Shown here in pieces: positions 44,466 to 47,174 of a DNA stretch of 47,174 nt (the stretch's first letter is position 1; each line of letters opens with the position of its first letter). The position numbers and the translations under genes are program-made. This DNA comes from Rodentibacter mrazii. Its GTDB lineage: Bacteria > Pseudomonadota > Gammaproteobacteria > Enterobacterales > Pasteurellaceae. The stretch is from assembly GCF_001998825.1 (NCBI RefSeq), contig NZ_MLHG01000006.1, forward strand, positions 1 to 47,174, written 5' to 3'. The notes beneath the pieces were generated by a model, which saw only the letters and a program-made list of their open reading frames with translations, ran no database searches and had not been told where the DNA came from.

Positions 44466-47075
44466 ATGTTAGCCAAAGCAAAATATCGAAAAGATTATAA
44501 AACTCCGGATTTTACTGTTACGGACATTCATTTGGATTTTCAGTTAGATCCGAATCACACCGTTGTAACAGCAACCACAAAATTCCAACGCTTAAATGAC
44601 GAAGTAACCAGTTTGCGTTTAGACGGTCATAGTTTCCAATTTTCTTCCATTAAATTTAACGGTACACCGTTTACCGCTTATCAACAAAACGGTGAAAGTT
44701 TAACTTTAGATTTAAGTGATAAAAGTGCGGTTGAATTTGAACTGGAAATAGTCACTATTCTTGTGCCGGCAGAAAATACCTCTCTACAAGGTTTGTATCA
44801 ATCGGGCGAGGGTATCTGCACACAATGTGAAGCGGAAGGTTTTCGCCAAATTACTTATATGTTGGATCGTCCTGATGTTCTCGCGCGTTACACCACAAAA
44901 ATCACGGCAGATAAAACGAAATATCCTTACTTACTTTCCAATGGAAATCGTATTGCTGAAGGTGAATTAGACAACGGTCGCCACTGGGTTGAGTGGCGTG
45001 ATCCTTTCCCGAAACCAAGCTATTTGTTTGCCTTAGTGGCGGGTGACTTTGATCTTTTGGAAGATAAATTTACCACAAAAAGCGGACGGGAAGTGGCGTT
45101 AGAACTTTACGTGGATCGTGGTAATCTTGATCGTGCCGGTTGGGCGATGGAAAGTCTGAAAAAATCCATGAAGTGGGATGAAGATCGCTTTAATCTCGAA
45201 TACGATTTGGATATTTATATGATCGTTGCGGTGGATTTCTTCAATATGGGGGCGATGGAAAACAAAGGATTGAATATTTTCAATTCTAAATTTGTATTAG
45301 CGAATCCACAAACGGCAACGGATGAAGATTATCTTGCTATTGAAAGTGTGATCGCACACGAGTATTTCCATAACTGGACGGGGAATCGTGTAACCTGTCG
45401 TGATTGGTTCCAATTAAGTTTGAAAGAAGGCTTGACGGTATTCCGTGATCAAGAATTTTCTTCCGATACCGGCTCTCGTGCGGTAAACCGTATCAATAAT
45501 GTAAAATTTTTACGCACTACACAATTCGCTGAAGATGCCGGCCCAATGGCGCATCCGATTCGTCCGGAAAAAGTGATTGAAATGAATAACTTTTATACGG
45601 TTACCGTGTATGAAAAAGGCGCAGAAGTGATCCGTATGTTGCATACTTTATTGGGCGAGGAAGGATTCCAAAAAGGGATGGCGTTATATATTGCGGAAAA
45701 TGATGGCAAAGCCGCTACCTGTGAAGATTTTGTCTCTGCAATGGAGAGGGCGAACGGGCTTGATTTAACTCAATTCCGTCGTTGGTATAGTCAATCAGGC
45801 ACCCCGGAATTGTTGATTAGCGATGCTTATGACGAACAAACCCACACCTATCGTTTAACCGTTTCTCAATCTACCCCGCCAACAGCCGATCAAATGGAAA
45901 AAGTCAATCTCCATATTCCACTAAAAATGGTGTTGTATGCTCAAGACGGTACGAAACAAATGCTGCAGTACAACGGTACACCATTAAGCGGGGTATTAAA
46001 TATTACGGAAAAAGATCAAGTGTTTGAATTTCACGGCATTTATGGTCGCCCTGTTCCGGCATTGCTGGAAGATTTTTCCGCACCGGTGAAATTAGATTAC
46101 GATTACACCACGGAACAACTTCTTACTTTATTAAAATTTTCCGAAAATGCTTTTGTGCGTTGGGATGCGGCACAAATGTTATTGACGAACGAGTTACGAC
46201 GTAACGTGACTCACTTCCAACAAGGAGAAGATTTCGAAATTTCACCTCAAATTTTGACCGCACTTTTATCAGTGTTGGAAAATTATGAAGACGATATTGA
46301 ATTGGCAACCCTAATCCTTACCTTACCACGGGATATTGAATTTGCCGAAAGTTTTAAAACCATTGATCCCGATGGTATTGTAGCTGCACGCTCGTTTATA
46401 TTGAAGACCATTGCCGAATATCTGAAAGAGCCACTGCTTAAAGCTTACAACCATATTCGTTTGGATGAATATCGTATCACTCAACAGGATATTGCTCTAC
46501 GTGCAATGCGAAACCTTTGCCTAAATTATTTGGCTTATACCTCCTTTGGCAATAATCTCGTTCATAAGCATTACAATGCGGCGAATAATATGACGGACAC
46601 TCTCGCGGCACTGGCTGCGGCAACCAAAGCTTCTCTTCCGTGCCGTGATACCTTGCTCGCAGATTTTGAGCAAAAATGGCAACACGATGGCTTAGTGATG
46701 GATAAGTGGTTTGCATTACAAGCCACCCGACCGGATGAAAATGTGTTAGACATTGTGAATCATCTAATGGCTCACCCAAGTTTTAATTTCAACAATCCAA
46801 ACCGTCTTCGTGCTTTAGTGGGGAGTTTTGCTAATCAAAACCTTAAAGCTTTCCATGAAATCAGCGGTTCAGGTTATCGTTTCTTAACAGATGTATTAAT
46901 CCGCCTCAACGACAGCAACCCACAAGTTGCCGCTCGTCTGATTGAACCCTTGATCCGTTTCGCCCGCTACGACGCCCAACGTCAAACCTTGATGAAACGG
47001 GCATTGGAGCGTTTAAGCACTGTTGAAAATCTTTCTAGAGATTTATTTGAGAAGATTGAGAAAGCGTTGCGCTAG
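44466..47075 (+). CDS. pepN: Aminopeptidase N
   Basis: Zinc metallopeptidase of the M1 family that removes N-terminal residues from peptides in the cytoplasm. The 869-residue protein has GAMEN for substrate N-terminus binding and the zinc site H298-E299-x2-H302 with E321 (HEYFHNWTGNRVTCRDW then KEGLT). The start at 44466 (MLAKAKYRKDYK) is favoured, with AAAGAG at 44455-44460; an upstream in-frame ATG at 44433 has no family support. Uptake signals lie at 44723-44731 and 46257-46265. Confidence 0.96.
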   Translation: MLAKAKYRKDYKTPDFTVTDIHLDFQLDPNHTVVTATTKFQRLNDEVTSLRLDGHSFQFSSIKFNGTPFTAYQQNGESLTLDLSDKSAVEFELEIVTILVPAENTSLQGLYQSGEGICTQCEAEGFRQITYMLDRPDVLARYTTKITADKTKYPYLLSNGNRIAEGELDNGRHWVEWRDPFPKPSYLFALVAGDFDLLEDKFTTKSGREVALELYVDRGNLDRAGWAMESLKKSMKWDEDRFNLEYDLDIYMIVAVDFFNMGAMENKGLNIFNSKFVLANPQTATDEDYLAIESVIAHEYFHNWTGNRVTCRDWFQLSLKEGLTVFRDQEFSSDTGSRAVNRINNVKFLRTTQFAEDAGPMAHPIRPEKVIEMNNFYTVTVYEKGAEVIRMLHTLLGEEGFQKGMALYIAENDGKAATCEDFVSAMERANGLDLTQFRRWYSQSGTPELLISDAYDEQTHTYRLTVSQSTPPTADQMEKVNLHIPLKMVLYAQDGTKQMLQYNGTPLSGVLNITEKDQVFEFHGIYGRPVPALLEDFSAPVKLDYDYTTEQLLTLLKFSENAFVRWDAAQMLLTNELRRNVTHFQQGEDFEISPQILTALLSVLENYEDDIELATLILTLPRDIEFAESFKTIDPDGIVAARSFILKTIAEYLKEPLLKAYNHIRLDEYRITQQDIALRAMRNLCLNYLAYTSFGNNLVHKHYNAANNMTDTLAALAAATKASLPCRDTLLADFEQKWQHDGLVMDKWFALQATRPDENVLDIVNHLMAHPSFNFNNPNRLRALVGSFANQNLKAFHEISGSGYRFLTDVLIRLNDSNPQVAARLIEPLIRFARYDAQRQTLMKRALERLSTVENLSRDLFEKIEKALR

Positions 47076-47091
47076 ATTATTTAAAATGTAA

Positions 47092-47115
47092 GGACACACG
47101 CAGTGTGTCCCTACA
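47092..47115. repeat. Single copy of the GGACACAC palindromic repeat
   Basis: GGACACAC, GCA, GTGTGTCC then CTACA repeats the right arm of the structure after ribE (9248-9271) base for base. It begins 17 bases after the pepN stop. Only one arm is present here. Confidence 0.85.
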
Positions 47116-47151
47116 AATATCACTTGACATTCTTAAATAGGAGCAAAAAAT

Positions 47152-47174
47152 ATGCTTGCCTTGCCTTGCCTTGC
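47152..47174 (+). CDS. Start of a probable phase-variable gene, cut by the window edge
   Basis: An ATG at 47152 with AGGAG at 47139-47143, eight bases upstream, is followed at once by four CTTGC units (47155-47174) that run to the end of the window. Translated, the repeat gives a five-residue period Leu-Ala-Leu-Pro-Cys. Because the unit is five bases, gain or loss of one unit shifts the frame. Such repeats at the start of genes are typical of phase-variable surface or modification genes in Haemophilus. The product is unknown because the body is outside the window. Confidence 0.65.

Larger units (their letters stand above)
2436..46265. repeat. DNA uptake signal sequences, AAGTGCGGT type
   Basis: Perfect nine-base copies seen by eye begin at 2436, 3234, 4854, 7000, 9132, 13034, 13309, 13551, 16078, 17780, 18477, 19104, 20251, 21513, 23090, 23544, 25947, 26738, 29324, 30485, 31350, 31492, 32332, 33417, 34542, 34964, 39611, 42600, 42633, 43774, 43787, 44723 and 46257. 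Many are followed by A/T-rich bases as expected. They mark DNA for uptake by competent cells of the Haemophilus group. The list may miss a few. Confidence 0.93.

Noticed and set aside
47155-47174. CTTGC tract as a CRISPR or low-complexity assembly artefact
   Set aside because: Units of five bases without spacers are not CRISPR; an artefact cannot be excluded, but the preceding ribosome binding site and ATG support a real gene start.

Overview
The window is a stretch of chromosome from a gammaproteobacterium of the family Pasteurellaceae. The strongest sign is the DNA uptake signal AAGTGCGGT or its complement: I counted about 33 perfect copies by eye, roughly one per 1.4 kb. This is the Haemophilus influenzae type of signal, used by Haemophilus and Aggregatibacter, and not the A. 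pleuropneumoniae type. The protein sequences and several gene orders (recB-recD, hmrM-ribE, aspC-purK-purE-pepN, ureABCEFGH) also resemble H. influenzae. The species cannot be fixed by eye. No rRNA, tRNA, CRISPR array, prophage or plasmid gene was seen.

Layout. 1-7.0 kb: a thiamin salvage operon behind a TPP riboswitch (thiZ-thiX-thiY-tenA-thiM-thiD-thiE and an MFS transporter). Its products take up a pyrimidine precursor, convert it to HMP, phosphorylate HMP and the thiazole, and join them to thiamin phosphate. 7.1-13.6 kb: housekeeping genes norM/hmrM, ribE, dedA, rplY, truA, accD and folC, with a nested palindromic repeat after ribE. 13.6-16.95 kb: an accessory patch of dead DNA, made of a trimeric autotransporter pseudogene missing its 5' end and broken by many frameshifts and stops, followed by a decayed IS200-type element. 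16.97-23.4 kb: matP, ycbZ and fabA in the enterobacterial order, then ybaK, usg, an NCS2 purine permease and ychN. 23.4-33.2 kb: ynbE and ydbH (envelope lipid transport), recB and recD, grxB and dps. 33.4-34.3 kb: cdd with a textbook CRP site.

34.4-41.1 kb: a complete urease operon on the minus strand, starting with a urea transporter gene and running utp-ureA-ureB-ureC-ureE-ureF-ureG-ureH. Three gaps in it carry repeats or hairpins (C, E), (F, G) and (G, H). 41.3-47.1 kb: aspC, purK and purE on the minus strand, with a PurR box upstream of purE and terminators built from inverted uptake signals, then pepN on the plus strand. The last 23 bases begin a new gene whose ATG is followed directly by four CTTGC units running off the window. 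This looks like a phase-variable gene and is the most promising lead.

I found no clear new multi-gene system. The points most worth following are the pentanucleotide-repeat gene at the right edge, the dispersed GGACACAC palindrome, the autotransporter pseudogene joined to the end of folC, the sequestered orphan ribosome binding site between ureC and ureE, and the 13-bp inverted repeat upstream of the urea transporter.
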